The notes under the pieces were generated by a model. That model was not told the DNA's origin. It did not search any database and saw nothing but the letters and a program-made list of their open reading frames with translations. Position numbers and translations under genes: made by a program. 64,000 bases of DNA from NCBI GenBank assembly GCA_038363925.1, contig JAQQWL010000004.1, forward strand, positions 2,170,001-2,234,000, read 5' to 3'. This document shows positions 50,129 through 62,012 of this stretch, piece after piece (within the stretch, counting starts at the first letter, position 1; every line of letters starts with the position of its first letter). The DNA comes from Apiospora phragmitis. Its lineage: Eukaryota; Ascomycota; Sordariomycetes; Amphisphaeriales; Apiosporaceae.

Positions 50129-52589
50129 ATGTCGCTGGTGTCATTGCCCCCAGAGCTACGGTCTCTGTGCCGGAAGTTGACTACCACAAAACCAGACCAG
50201 CTTCCCTCTCTTCTGCCGCTTCTGCTCAAGGATATTCAGCGCTGCCAAGGTCCTCTCTCAGCACCGCAAGAGGCCAAGACCGGCTCAAACTCAACCGAAG
50301 CGGCCGTGTTGGTACATAAGCTCCGTACCCAAATCACCACGCTCCTCAATGGCAGGACTGTCGAGGGTCGCTTTGTGGCTGTCGCTCTGGTAAAGGCTTT
50401 TATTGAGACCGGTGGTTGGGAATGCCTACGCGCTTCAGATGCATGGGTGAAGGGACTATTGTCGGTTTTACAGGTGAGTTTCAAATCTCTCTCTACGCAC
50501 CCCTGATTCCCCATCAACTAACTTCGTCTAGAAACGTGATCCTGTGGTTACAAAAGAGCTGTGTGTTGTGACTCTGACGAAAATCTATGTCATGCTCCAA
50601 AGCTATCAAACACTGATACGCGAGATCGCTACACCAACTCTGCCAGCCTTTGCCCAAGCGTGTCTGGGCATCCTGAAGCCCCCAAGCTCCAGCAAGGCAC
50701 CAAAGCCGTCTTTCAACTTCATCCAGACTTTATTTGATGCTTTCTCTACCCTGATTCCCCTGTACCCTACCACTTTAAGACCCTTCAACGGCCAATTGCG
50801 GTCCGTTACAAGGCAGTATCTTGCCCCAACCTCGTCAGATGATACCTTCACCCCCTCTGGTCTGCGAGCAAGCAGCCGTCGTTTGGTTATCAGACTGCAC
50901 ATGACGGCGGCGAAGGGTGGCGGCGCGGATGAATGGACTAAGCATCTTAACTCGCTCATCAAAGAATTCCACGTAATGGCGGATCACGTACTTCGGGCGG
51001 TCCATGAGAACTGGGAGTCAACCACCGGTTATACACATCAAAGTGTCAGCTTTGATACTGAGCCAGCAGGTGGAAGCGAATCCCCTGATCAATTCCCGAG
51101 GTGGCAGGGCATCCAGTCTGGCAGCGAGAGGATGATCTCCCTACTCGAGTACATAGGGGATTGTCTTTGTTGTAGCACCAAGGTCGCCGTAACTCTTCCA
51201 ATCAGCGCCCTGTTTGATATTTTGACCCGTATTGCGTCCATTTGTCCCCCTGCCCCGGGACGTGAAAAGACGGCTTCGACCCAGACAAACAATGCAATTG
51301 GTAGAGAGGAGAAAGACGATCTCTGGGCGGTATTTCCAGACATTCAGGTCGCTGTCATGAAATTATGCCGGCTCCTAGCCAACCGATTGGAGAGGAATTA
51401 CGTTCCCTTGGCACAGGAGACTTTGGATTGCCTACTGAGAATGGTCGAGACCGGCTATCGCTTGCCGCAGCTGCGAGAAACTACATTTGAGCTAGTCAGC
51501 ATGATGCTCCCTCTCTGTGGGCCAACAATGTCGAAGACAAACGTTACTGCGCTGGCGCTTGTCGCAAAGACATGTTGCCGCGACCTTCTCGGGCACGCAG
51601 GTCACATCAAAGCACCCAAGACGCCAACACCCACAGTACAGAACGGAAATAAGACAAAGAACATAACGCAGAACGCAGACTTGTTCCTCACAAACATCAG
51701 CGAGGAGCAGACCCTACAGTCTACGCTCGCTCCCTCGCACCTCAAGGCCGCCGAGACCCTCTTGGCCGCCTTCTTCAGCTACTTGCCACAACACTACATC
51801 AACTTGGCCTTGCGTTATCAACTGCTGAAGGCAGCCATCCTCTGCCGCGTCAAGGACGCGCAGATCGCGAGCGTCCTGCACCCTTCGCGGGACAGGAGTG
51901 GGCGGATCCCGCAGGTCATTCTGCCCTTCCTGTACCGTCAGTTCCCCCACGACGAGAGCATCGAGGTGTTACGGTTCAACTTCCGTCCCATGACGGGTTC
52001 GGTCAGGGCTGATTTTGCTGATGGCAGCGACTATCTTGAGGACGAAGATGCTGCTATGACCGAGCCAGCGGATGGATACGCGTTCGACAAACCTTTCGAG
52101 GCGGCAGCGGCGGTCTCACAGGCGGCTCAAGACGACGACGAGAACCAAATGGCGGTAGATGAGCCCACCTCATCATCAAAGGTTGCGCCACCGCCGCCCA
52201 CAGTGCTACCTATCCAGCCTAGTCCGTTCTTGGCTCAGCCAACCACCCCGAAACCCGAGCCAGCAGCAGCACCCGCAGAGTCGCCCTCGGCCCATACCAT
52301 GACGACCAGGTCCCTGAAGCGCAAGAGCAGTAGTGGCGTAGAAGCCGCCGCCGCCACGAAGAAGAGGGTTGAGCTCGAGAACAAGACCGCCGTCGTAGTT
52401 GAAGAAACAACAGCTGCTGTGGTGAAGGAGGATAACGACGATCCCGGCTTCACTTCGGTTGGGTCACTGGTGGAATCGACTCTGAAGAAAACCGTCCCCG
52501 TGGAGGAGGCGGCGGCGGATGACGATAGTGACGACGAGAGCGTTCATTTGAATATGGAGCTTGACTCTGATGGAGACGATGATGAGTAG
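50129..52589 (+). CDS. RIX1: RIX1, 60S pre-ribosome processing factor
   Basis: Rix1 forms a complex with Ipi1 and Ipi3 that works with the AAA-ATPase Rea1/Mdn1 on nucleoplasmic pre-60S particles. The structure is join(50129..50473,50532..52589), 800 aa, with one 58-base intron. The N-terminal half is built of hydrophobic helices of HEAT type; VEGRFVAVALVKAFIETGGWECL and VVTKELCVVTLTKIYVML are the conserved RIX1 domain blocks. The remainder is helical up to about residue 610. The C-terminal 190 residues are low-complexity: acidic patches, Pro-rich PPPPTVLPIQPSPF, a probable nuclear localisation signal (RSLKRKSSSG) and an acidic end (DDDSDDESVHLNMELDSDG). This tail matches the expected disordered region. 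It faces away from YPP1 and converges on the GH16 gene. DBP3 and DBP9 in the same window act in the same pathway, without clustering. Confidence 0.92.
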
Positions 52590-53557
52590 GTAATGTAGAT
52601 GGAGACAATGCAGGGTTAGTAATACCTTTTCTTCTGAGGTTTGTAGATAGTATATATTTATGAATTGAAGCACAGCAGAAGAATTCATGACGCATCGTCC
52701 TTCGTTCCTTGATTATAACTTGCCAACTTTCTTTCGTGAATTTGACAGCGCTACCCTACTTGGCGAAAAGGGTATCGTGGGTTAGAGCATGGCAAAACAT
52801 AACATACCGATGTGTGTCGGTCAGGGAACACCTTGCCCTCGGCGACCCTGACTTGCTTGGTCTAGTTAAAACAAGCAGGCACTAATGTGTCCATGATGGT
52901 AAAATAAACTTGCTCGTCTTATGCCAGCGTATCATAGAGCACTATGACTGGTATTGATTGGTATGACGTCTGGCATATAATGAGACTGTTGTAGCTCAAC
53001 CCGAACAGGCCGCTATATCGTACAGTAAGAGAGCTCTACCTATCTCTAATGCTTATCATTTGTACAGTAGCGCCGTTATATACAGCAGCAAGCAACAGGT
53101 ATCGGGCTTAAGACAAACAGGTCTAGCTGCAGCATGCAGGAGTGCTTCGTCATTAGCATAGCATAAGACCAGTAGGGCCGAGTTCCAAACACATCCTTCT
53201 TGTCGCCAAGTAGTATGGCTGAGACAACAGACTGACAGATGCATATGCAACGAGCAGACAGCTTAGTGTTCCGCAATATGAAAACGGCCTGTGGCCTGTA
53301 TCTATTGTCCTGGGGTTGCAGAGGGGAAATTTTCACGCCGACATTTCGCGCAAGATCGAGGCACAAGGAACGAAACAATGTGTATCATGATTTAATATCT
53401 TATTGAGCCGCCGCTAAAAAAAACTCCCGACTCGATAACCTGCTGTACTCCTCATTTGTATCCCAAGAAATAGATTTTAGAAATAAAATAAAATAAAATA
53501 AAATAAAATAAAATAAAATAGAATAGAATAAAATAAGCCCAAGCCTCTAGATTATAT
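52590..53557. other. Convergent 3' region between RIX1 and GH16 gene
   Basis: This AT-rich stretch contains an AAATA microsatellite close to the stop codon of the GH16 gene. I see no gene in it. Confidence 0.5.
53480..53535. repeat. (AAATA)n microsatellite
   Basis: About eleven pentamers of AAATA occur, two of them changed to GAATA. The repeat starts about 20 bases beyond the GH16 stop codon on the transcribed side, so it would be in the 3' UTR of that gene. Confidence 0.93.
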
Positions 53558-54703
53558 CTAAACCATGGCAAATAGCATGATCAAGAATGCAGCAGCAAAG
53601 CCCAGCGGCGAATAAACCCTCATAGTCGACGACGCATCGCTTACGACCAACACAGCCGTGCCGATCTTATGCGACTCGTCCACGCTGCAGACCTTGTTGC
53701 AAGCATCGTCCTTCCGCCTGGCGAGTCTGGTCCCCACAGCGTGCCGCACATTACTGTTGCTGTTCGTCGTGGCGTCGCCCGTCGAGTTGTACAGCAGCTC
53801 GATCCACTGGATCTGCATGTAGGCCGCGTCGCCGCGGGTCATGTTGCCGGTCCAGGCGGTGCCCTCGCTCCACATGTTGAAGATAACCTGGGCCGGGTCG
53901 CGCGGCGTCTGGAACCCGATCTGCGAGACGTTCTGGCCGTCGACGTACCACGTCGTCGTCTTGGGGTTCCAGTCGACGCGGTGGACCGACCACTCCTCCC
54001 AGCTGCGCGGGACCGTGGCGTTCTGGGTGGCCTGGCTGACCGCATCGCCCGTACGGCTGTACGACGGCTGGTTCGTGTACTGGATAGTGTCGGGCGGATC
54101 GATGGTGCGGATCTCCAAGTCCGCTTCCTGGATCAGGTTGGGGTCGTCGCTCTTGCGGTAGGTGAACATGGCGGCGATGGCACCCTTGGCGCCGACAGTG
54201 CGAGCGTAGATGCGCGCCGAGAGGAAGTGATAGCTACAAGGGATCGACTCGAACTCGGCGGCAGACTGGAACTCGTCATGCCTCATGGTCCGGAGCGTCA
54301 AGAACGTGTCAGACGCTGGGTCCGGGTCCTTGTTCTTCCCAATGTAGACGTTGCTGGCCGAGTTGACCATGAGGAGTTTGGCCTCGCCTTCCTGTAAGTT
54401 GACGCTGTTGTCCCAGGCCTGTATCCCCCACGAATCCGACCATGGGCTCTGCTTAAAATAGTCACTGGCGAGTGGTGCGTTGCTGCTATCTTGCGGATCA
54501 TTGATGGGTTCCGGCACGTTGGCGTACTCAGACAGGGACCGGAAGTCATAAAACTTGTGATTGGTGAAGTAGTGGGCGTTAGTCCCGTTCGTAACGAAGC
54601 AATCGCAATCGTTGTCACTGGTTTCCTGAAAATCGTCTGCCTTGGTCAACACCGTCATGGCGAGACCGGCCAGCAAACATGATCTCGGATTTGTGAAGGC
54701 CAT
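53558..54703 (-). CDS. GH16-family beta-glucanase/transglycosylase-like, secreted, probably GPI-anchored
   Basis: This cell-wall or extracellular protein of glycoside hydrolase family 16 should act on beta-1,3/1,4-glucans or remodel wall glucan. It has a single exon and 381 aa. The N-terminus (about 1-21) is a signal peptide with a hydrophobic LLAGLAMTVL core. A CDCF stretch follows at about 33-36. The catalytic signature ExDxE is intact as Glu193, Asp195 and Glu197 (QEADLEI). Aromatic strands typical of the jelly roll follow (WSVHRVDWNPKTTTWYVDGQ, VIFNMWSEG). The C-terminus ends in a hydrophobic segment (LGFAAAFLIMLFAMV) after a Ser-rich region, as in GPI-anchored proteins. Several N-glycosylation sequons are present. 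The SWGIQAW block suggests a subgroup found in plant-associated ascomycetes rather than Crh chitin-glucan transferases. Confidence 0.9.
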   Translation of the reverse strand: MAFTNPRSCLLAGLAMTVLTKADDFQETSDNDCDCFVTNGTNAHYFTNHKFYDFRSLSEYANVPEPINDPQDSSNAPLASDYFKQSPWSDSWGIQAWDNSVNLQEGEAKLLMVNSASNVYIGKNKDPDPASDTFLTLRTMRHDEFQSAAEFESIPCSYHFLSARIYARTVGAKGAIAAMFTYRKSDDPNLIQEADLEIRTIDPPDTIQYTNQPSYSRTGDAVSQATQNATVPRSWEEWSVHRVDWNPKTTTWYVDGQNVSQIGFQTPRDPAQVIFNMWSEGTAWTGNMTRGDAAYMQIQWIELLYNSTGDATTNSNSNVRHAVGTRLARRKDDACNKVCSVDESHKIGTAVLVVSDASSTMRVYSPLGFAAAFLIMLFAMV

Positions 54704-56904
54704 TGTAAGTCAGTCACTTAGGCCCACCGTTTGTAACCACCAGCTCCGCCCGTTGAGATATTGGTTATCAGGCGTAGCAAATATGATGGAGCAAGCAATG
54801 CAGCGAAGAGAGAGATATGAGAGAGCAATTATAGGACAACCGAGCAAGCGGAAACGCGACTTGTTATTATATGTCGGTTCTGCAGAAGCGAGGCGAGCGG
54901 TTGATATGGGATGATGCAGCAGGACGATGTTCCTGGACAAACAACCCCGTAGACCCCACGCACATGATATGGATGTTTGGGGTAGCTGCAATGCCTAGGT
55001 TAGAGTATAAAAATGCAAAAAGAGAGGGCGGGTAGACAACGAGTGTGTTGGGGATGGTATGGTGCGGCGAAGCGCCCAGCCAAGGCAATGCTCCTGCTCA
55101 AGCTAACCCGCACGGGAGGTGCTTCATCGGGACCTACGGACGGTGCATCCAGGCACAGGGTCGAAATGCTGCCGCTTTCTCCACCCAATGGGGGAATCTA
55201 GACCCTCCAGACAAAGAAAAGATGCAGCTTGGTAGGGCTTGGCCGGTCATGTTCAAGGGTTTGGCCAGAACAAGCTGCTGCGGTGTATGTTGAGGTTGTC
55301 GTTGGATAAAGTAGAGTGCATCATCTGGCTAAATGGCTGAATTGTAAAGTGGTAACGTTATTGGGGAATCGTCGGGTGGAAAACCGCTCGTACGATAAGG
55401 GAAATAGAAGATCGACCACTTCCTCATCATTGCCATTGGGTGGGCAGTATCGCAAAGAGCTCTCTCTATAAGGGATTCGAAAGGAAATGAGACATCCAGT
55501 AGTTGGCTGATCAACTTCCAAAATACTATACTCGGGATTTGCCGAGCAATAAAAGCAAATCCAGCAATGCGAAAGAGGCACACCACCAGCAGACCGGTCT
55601 GGCTCAAGGGCGCACAGAATGCAATACGACCGGGCTAAAATTAGCTCACTCCAGGGTTGGGAAGCAACGAATATTCGTCTGGTCATTAATTGCCCATGGA
55701 CGACAAGTCGCACAAGAACGGTGGGAGCTTTTACCTGGTTGCCTCCTCGCCTCGAGTTGGCTGCATGTACCGCCGTATAAGATGGCTTGGAACAAAACTA
55801 GCAGAAGCCAGCCAACAACGTGGAACACCGGTGTCTTCAGCCCATTGGAGCAGTCAACGGAAAACGGGCGCGTAAGCGACGGGAACGCGGGTGGCAGAGC
55901 TTGGCGTACAGTACGCCTGTCAGATACCCAGTACCTCCCTTTTCAGCTGCCCTTGTTGTTTGCCAGAGACATGAGATGTTGTTTCTGGTGCAGTGCTTCC
56001 CGTCCGTCACAGCTGCACATGACAGACATACAGCGTAGGACATATCACATGATATTGATAAGGACACATGCAGTGAGAGAGCGTCAGTACACCCTGAAGT
56101 ACTGTAGCATGTATCTGATCGGAGTGTGATGATGCGATCTGCGTCATGTTAGATCGGGAGCAGCCGTGTGCCGGGTGTGGATAAGCCAAATCCACTCACC
56201 GTTCCCATCGGAGAGATGGCTGATGGATGCGGGCAGCTGCTGGAGCTGGAGGTGCAGGTGCAGGTGTGGGAGAGACTTGGATAATGGATTCTCCGAAGCC
56301 CGATTAATACATGCAAGTGGAAGTCACAGTGGGGAGGACGTACTTCAAATAAAATCACCCGACTTGACCGGAGGTGGTACCTGACGGGAGGTGGTACCTG
56401 ACGTTGGACGATAAGCCCGATAACGATTATCTGGTCCTGGGTAAGTGCAGTGCGCAGGTGAACATTAACCTTAGAAGGCTCTCCTTTGGCTTCCATCAAT
56501 TTCGAGAAATCGGGAACTGAAACCAGAACCAACATCATATCATTGCCATCATCAACAGCATCAGAATCTACTACATCTATTTGATGTATGCACTTGATTT
56601 CTCCTAGGGTAGGGCCTTTTTACCTGGACTCCAGGTCAATTCTTCCAGTACAAGTCACCGGACTAGTAAACGTTATTCCGCAGAACACGCGCTGGAGACC
56701 CGGCTGGTGAACAAGCATCCACCCAGCCAGCGAGAAAAGCTGGCGTTGATAGCTTCATTTCATCGTACGGGCTTTTGGTCCATCTTCAGTGTTGCCGGAT
56801 ATGATGTTTATCACCCTTGTGATTTGTACATGACACCCTGCTAACAGAATCAGGATTTGCCAATGATATAAGTTGTCGGAATCCCCGGAGAACCCAAAGT
56901 GATC
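54704..56904. other. 2.2-kb divergent region between GH16 and WW-domain genes
   Basis: Short frames only, none with a domain. It contains a perfect 17-base tandem duplication at 56370-56403. Both promoters should lie here. Confidence 0.5.
56370..56403. repeat. Perfect 17-base tandem duplication
   Basis: The unit GGAGGTGGTACCTGACG occurs twice in immediate succession with no mismatch. It is about 500 bases upstream of the WW-domain gene. A perfect copy points to a recent duplication. Confidence 0.95.
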
Positions 56905-57819
56905 ATGACTTCCGCCACCAATTCACCCATGCCTGACGAGGCGACACCCTCGACCTCCGAGGCACAACCACGCCAGGCCTCCGATACCAATGTCGAGCCT
57001 CAGCCCACAGAAGTGGAAAAGACCAACCCCTCAGAGCCGAATTCGCCGCCAGCTTCGCCCGCCGAGTCTCAAGAGTCGCGAGAGTCGGGCGAGGCTTCGC
57101 CAGTAGATCCATCGACACGAGAGGTATCGCAAAGCGACTCAGCGCCTCCGCTGCCCAGCGAACCGGTACCAGAGTCAGAGGATGATGGTTGGGATTATCA
57201 TTGGGATGCGACACATCAGGCTTACTTTTTCTACAATCGCATTACGAACGAGAGCACGTGGGAGAACCCGAGGACCAGGACTGGTGGCGCGAGTGCTCCT
57301 GCCGCCGCGGCCTCCGCGCCTGCTGCGCCTACTGCGCCTGGCGTACCAGAACTGCCCAAGAACGAGAAGCCGCCCGCCGGAGGGTACAATCCTGCCATCC
57401 ATGGCGATTACGATCCCAACGCGTGGTATGCCCAGCCAAGCGAGGCGCCAGAAGCTGGCCAGGCCCCAATCCCCAGCACAGAGGCTGCCTATGCCGCCAT
57501 AGGATCCTTCAATCGCTTTACTGGTCGTTGGCAAGCCGACGATCAGAACCCCGACAGGCACAATGACGAGTCCAAGTCCCGGCGACAGATGAATTCGTTC
57601 TTCGATGTAGATGCTGCTGCCAATTCCCATGACGGCCGAAGTCTCAAGGCAGAGCGCTCCGGCAAGAAGCCCAGCAAGACGGAGCTCAAGCAGTTCAAGG
57701 AGAAGAGGCGCGCAAGGAAGGAGGAGGAAGCGGAGAGCGTGGCTCTTGGATTGAGCCAACTCAGGGTATCGCGGCGTTCAGGGTTAGTGAGCGAATCACC
57801 ACGCACAAAATCGATTTGA
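56905..57819 (+). CDS. WW-domain protein, probable RNA-processing role
   Basis: The start is the ATG at 56905 (MTSATNSPMPDE); upstream codons have no ATG. The intron-free frame encodes 304 aa. Residues 1-92 are acidic and Ser/Pro/Glu-rich. A single WW domain lies at about 95-122 (GWDYHWDATHQAYFFYN ... ESTWENP) with both tryptophans and the closing proline. An Ala/Pro linker and a GDYDPNAWYA block follow, then GSFNRFTGRWQADD and a conserved basic tail (SGKKPSKTELKQFKEKRRARK). WW proteins with this layout are usually linked to splicing or transcription, but that is inference. The frame then runs through an unremarkable 35-residue end to 57819. Shifting by one base at 57727 would instead end the protein at KRRAWLLD (stop 57752-57754), which looks more like the natural C-terminus. 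Confidence 0.85.
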   Translation: MTSATNSPMPDEATPSTSEAQPRQASDTNVEPQPTEVEKTNPSEPNSPPASPAESQESRESGEASPVDPSTREVSQSDSAPPLPSEPVPESEDDGWDYHWDATHQAYFFYNRITNESTWENPRTRTGGASAPAAAASAPAAPTAPGVPELPKNEKPPAGGYNPAIHGDYDPNAWYAQPSEAPEAGQAPIPSTEAAYAAIGSFNRFTGRWQADDQNPDRHNDESKSRRQMNSFFDVDAAANSHDGRSLKAERSGKKPSKTELKQFKEKRRARKEEEAESVALGLSQLRVSRRSGLVSESPRTKSI

Positions 57820-59829
57820 TATGCTTTCATTGTGTATACGGCGGACGGCGTTCGATGCAACTCCACGACCAAAGCGTGGAGCATCAGGAGTTGATTCTAG
57901 GATAATATAGAAGTGACTCGCCTACATGGGCTCTTTGGGCTTTAATTGGATTTCTGTATGTATATTGGGGTCGTCTTGGTGAATGAAATGGGCTACACGT
58001 ATCGTTAGAAACGCAATTGCAATTGCCCACGTGATGTCTCTCGCACCTGAATATTGGCTATGTTTCGTAATTAGGCATGCCATGTACACTGGGAGGTCTG
58101 TTGTACGCCGCAACAGAGCGATGGTAGGAGGCTCTTTTTTCTGTGGTAGGACCGGAACACGATGTTGATGAAGAAAATGAACCACCATACATCCCTTTGG
58201 TGTCAGTGTCAGGTGCATGTAATTTTGTCTGCTCCCTGGACTGGCTGCTATTCATTTTTCATTATTCGGCATAGGGATGATCTTCTGTTGGCCATCATGT
58301 GCTTCATCACGCTCATACAGGCATCGGGGCTGGCTTTGGCGATATGTGACTGAGGGCTTACTGTTGTGGAAGATACGGATGGAGTACCCTGTTATTCTTT
58401 TTAGGGTCGAGGTAGAAGATCAATATCTTACTAAACATCACATATCTAGATGACTTGTATTTGTTCAACTGGAAGCTACATGTACGCAATATCCGATTCG
58501 CTCCTGTTGCTACTACAAGATGGAAATAAACTCTCGTTGTGGGAAGTATAAGTACCCCCTTATTGACCATAGTTGACTAGTACTAAGCATTATCGTCACT
58601 GAGAATGTCCCGGGGTCATAGCAACGCTCTATTCGGACTTGCATTCTGTCCATGGGAGTATCCGGGCCCCTTCAGGTAGTACTGCTTGCGAACATGGCTG
58701 TTACGAGTCGCTATGCTGTAGTGAGCCAACACGAGGACGGACTCAAAATTGACCATTATCTGGAAACTTGAGAACACTGCCCAACCTGGGCCAGAACGAT
58801 AGATTCACTGCAGTTGAAAGCATTATGCCACAACATACAATCTAGTAAGCCAACAAGTGGTTTGGGGATAGAGGCATCGAGTAAGCCTGGAAGAGAAGAG
58901 AAAAATTAGGCAGTATGCTGGCTACCAAGCCAATACTGCGCGTATTTATAGCCGAAATAGATGCTCGTGTCAAACTTTCTATCATTCTAGGGCTACCCTC
59001 CCCACGTATTCAGAGTCATACGTACAGTTACTGTCTGTCAACCGACCTGCTATACCTAAAGTACTCAGCCTCGCACATACGGGGAGACTTGCAACTTGTG
59101 AGTTGGAAAGTAACCAGCGTTGTTGACGTCTATAAGCTTCGGGGTGCGTTGTTGCCAGCAATGTCGTGCCCTGCAGAAGCTGGGCCCACCACCAACCAGC
59201 TTTCTTCTTCCCGTGGTTGATTGTTGGAGTGCGCTGGCCATGTTGCTGTATGCCATATTACTTCCATCATGCGCGCCAGGCCCGCTTGTAGCACATGGTA
59301 TACACTCCACAATGGAAATTAAACACGACATCGCGAATCGAGATCTCTACTCATATGGACCATGCTTATCCGTATGTATTTCTGGCAGAACCTCAAAGAA
59401 CTATAATCAAATGTGTAGTCATTTAGTCTGACGGGACCAGCATGTGACATGTATAGGTATTTCTGTTCAAAATCAACGTTCGTTCACGATACAGTATTAA
59501 CTAATGACAATGGTTTCAGTTATTGACAAATCTTAGAGTTCTGCCTTGAAGCTACGCATATTTCCTTATATGGCATATGTTACATATAAGGTGAAGCGGG
59601 CTTCATGAACCATGTAACAGGATATGGTCACATAAAATGCTTCATTTCTCTTTCGAACAGTAGGCAACACAAAGGGGTCCCCAGCAGCCCTTACCTCTGG
59701 CCTACTGCCCAGGTTACGGTGTTGGCCATACATATGGGTAGGCAAGTGTGTCCAAGAGAACAGTAGTTTGAGGATCATTCTGGCCTGCAAAAGCTGCAAT
59801 GGTATCATTATTGGCTACATACGTGACGC
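57820..59829. other. Convergent 2.0-kb region between WW gene and DBP9
   Basis: This AT-richer DNA has only short frames. The ends should hold 3' UTRs of the two converging genes. No repeat or RNA gene is recognised. Confidence 0.5.
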
Positions 59830-62012
59830 TCATTTGCCCTTGCCCTTGCCCCTGCCCCTGAACGACTTGAGTGGATCCGATTTCCGAGTAAAAGTCCTCT
59901 TTCCCTTCTTCTTTCGGTCTTTGCCGTCTTTGGGTTTCCGAAGAGGCACGTATCCAACATTAAGAGAGGACACAGCCTTTTTGCCATCCGGCGGAAGAAG
60001 GTAATCGGGAACCTGCTTCAAATGGGGTTGTAATCTCGCTGCCCTCAGCTCCGAGTCATGCCTGTAGATCCAGATTAGTTTCGAGAGATATAGAGAAGCT
60101 TGAAACGGAGCGCTTACCTCAGGTGCTGAAGTTCCGCGGGGTTCTCCTCGAAATGTCGCTTCAACTTCTCGGATTTGACCAGCTCCTGCTTCAACTCTCT
60201 GATTCGTGCCTCTCTGATGGCAACTTTCGTTACGGCACCTAAGTCGTTGTATTAGCAGACAGCAACAAAATATTGGACTCCAATTGGACTTACGTAGAGC
60301 GTCGTTCATGCGGTACCGGAACGCGTCCAGTGACTTCTTGTCGAAATTGTATGGCTTCAACTCTTTGCCCTTCTTGGCTTGCTGTCTCGTGATCTTTGCC
60401 AGTATCTTCTCGTCATGCTCCGTAGACTCGATCGAGGTTGGCATGTGCTTGCGATACTCATTGCTCGGAATCACGAAGGACAGAGATATGCCGTTTTGAC
60501 CAGCTCGTCCAGTCCTGCCTATGCGGTGCGTACTGTGTATGGTTAGAAACAGGGGCCCGCAAAAAGCGTACAGAATGCTCGCGACACTTACTAAGATTTT
60601 GAAGACGTAGGAAGGTCAAAGTTGATCACCGCCGCGACTCCTTTGAAATCAATGCCACGACTTACGCCATACTCCTTGTCGCGTTTTGCGGCCTTCCGCT
60701 TCTTCTTTGGCGGGTTGCTGCTCGTATCATCTTTACGGTCTGCGCTTTCACCATCTTGTTGCTCTTCAGCATCTTCTTGTTGCTCATCCTCACCACCTAG
60801 CACTTCGTGCTCATCCGATGCAATCAGAATATCGTACACGCCTTGGCTGAATTGTTGCACGATGTGAATCCTGGAGTTGATGGGGAGTTCTGAGTTCAAG
60901 ACAGTACTTCGGATACCGAACTGCTCCAAGTACAGCTTCAATCGATAACTCCGATCCACGTCATGTACAAAGACTGTTGCTAAGAGTTAGACTGCGTCTT
61001 CGAATAGGTGCACGCCAGGCAGAGACTTACCAATAGATTTCCCCTTTATCAGCTGCAATTTGAAGATGACATAAATGCAGAGGAACTTTTCGTCTTCAGC
61101 GCACTACCCGATCTTGTTAGCGATCTGGTACTATACATTCGCGATGGGGCATATGTACCTTCACATAGAATTGATCAACACCACCTTCCGTGTCGTCCTT
61201 CTCCTCCAGATTCAGTATCGCAGGGTCGCGACAGAATAGATCCTTCACCGCTTCGACATCAGATGTCAAGGTGGCTGAGGTGAGTATGGTCTGTACTCCT
61301 TTGGGAATCGTCGAGGCGATCGTCTTAAGGTTCTCGTCGTAGCCATAGCTGAGAAGCAGGTCCGACTCATCTAGTACCAAGTGCTTCAGACTGTCGAGAG
61401 GTAGCGCGGAGCTCTTGATAGCCTGCAGAACCCTTGCGGGTGTGCCTACTACGAGATCGGGTAGGTTCGATAGGAGTGTTCGGGTGACAGCGTCGGATAG
61501 CTTTTCGGAGAGTTTGACAGTCTGGATATCCTTGCAGAAGGTGGCAAAAGTGTCTATTACCCTCACCACCTGGTCTGCCAGTTCCCTCGTGGGAACTAGG
61601 ATGAGCGCTGTCGTCGAAGGCGCAGATGTCGTCTGTAGTCAGTCGGTTAGCACACTGCGGTCCGAAACGCTGGGCTTGCGCAGTAAAGACGAAAAGAAAC
61701 CATGCATACCTGCTTGCGCTTGAGTATAGCCTCCAGCAGAGGAAGAACATAGACTGAGGTTTTACCCGAGCCAGTCTTCGCCTTTGCAAGTACATCGCGA
61801 CCGTCGAGGGCTAAGGGAATTGCTTTGCTCTGCACCAAAGTTGGTTTCTTCCAATTCTGGCTGGCAATGGCTTGCAGAAGGCGCGAGTCGAGACGGAGGC
61901 TCTCCCAGGTGGCCGTCGTCCCTGCGTCTGCGGCGGGCGTCGATGAGGCGGTTGCAGTTTCAGCATTTCCAGTGGCGGCCGGCTGGTCGTTCTCGTCCAA
62001 CTTGCGCTTCAT
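59830..62012 (-). CDS. DBP9: DBP9, DEAD-box ATP-dependent RNA helicase
   Basis: Dbp9 is a nucleolar helicase (with DNA/RNA unwinding activity in yeast) required for 27S pre-rRNA processing and 60S assembly, working with Dbp6. Seven exons were assembled: complement(join(59830..60061,60118..60238,60294..60532,60592..60973,61031..61103,61159..61632,61710..62012)), 607 aa, all with GT-AG ends and consistent phase. Motif Q lies around [16 protein letters not shown], motif I is AKTGSGKT, and [16 protein letters not shown] and SAT (ILTSATL) are present. Motif II reads DESD rather than DEAD ([16 protein letters not shown]). The second RecA domain has [23 protein letters not shown], an acidic-then-basic insertion ([15 protein letters not shown] ... 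[11 protein letters not shown]) typical of Dbp9, [16 protein letters not shown] and [13 protein letters not shown]. The tail is Lys/Gly/Arg-rich. The neighbour on the left converges. Confidence 0.95.
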
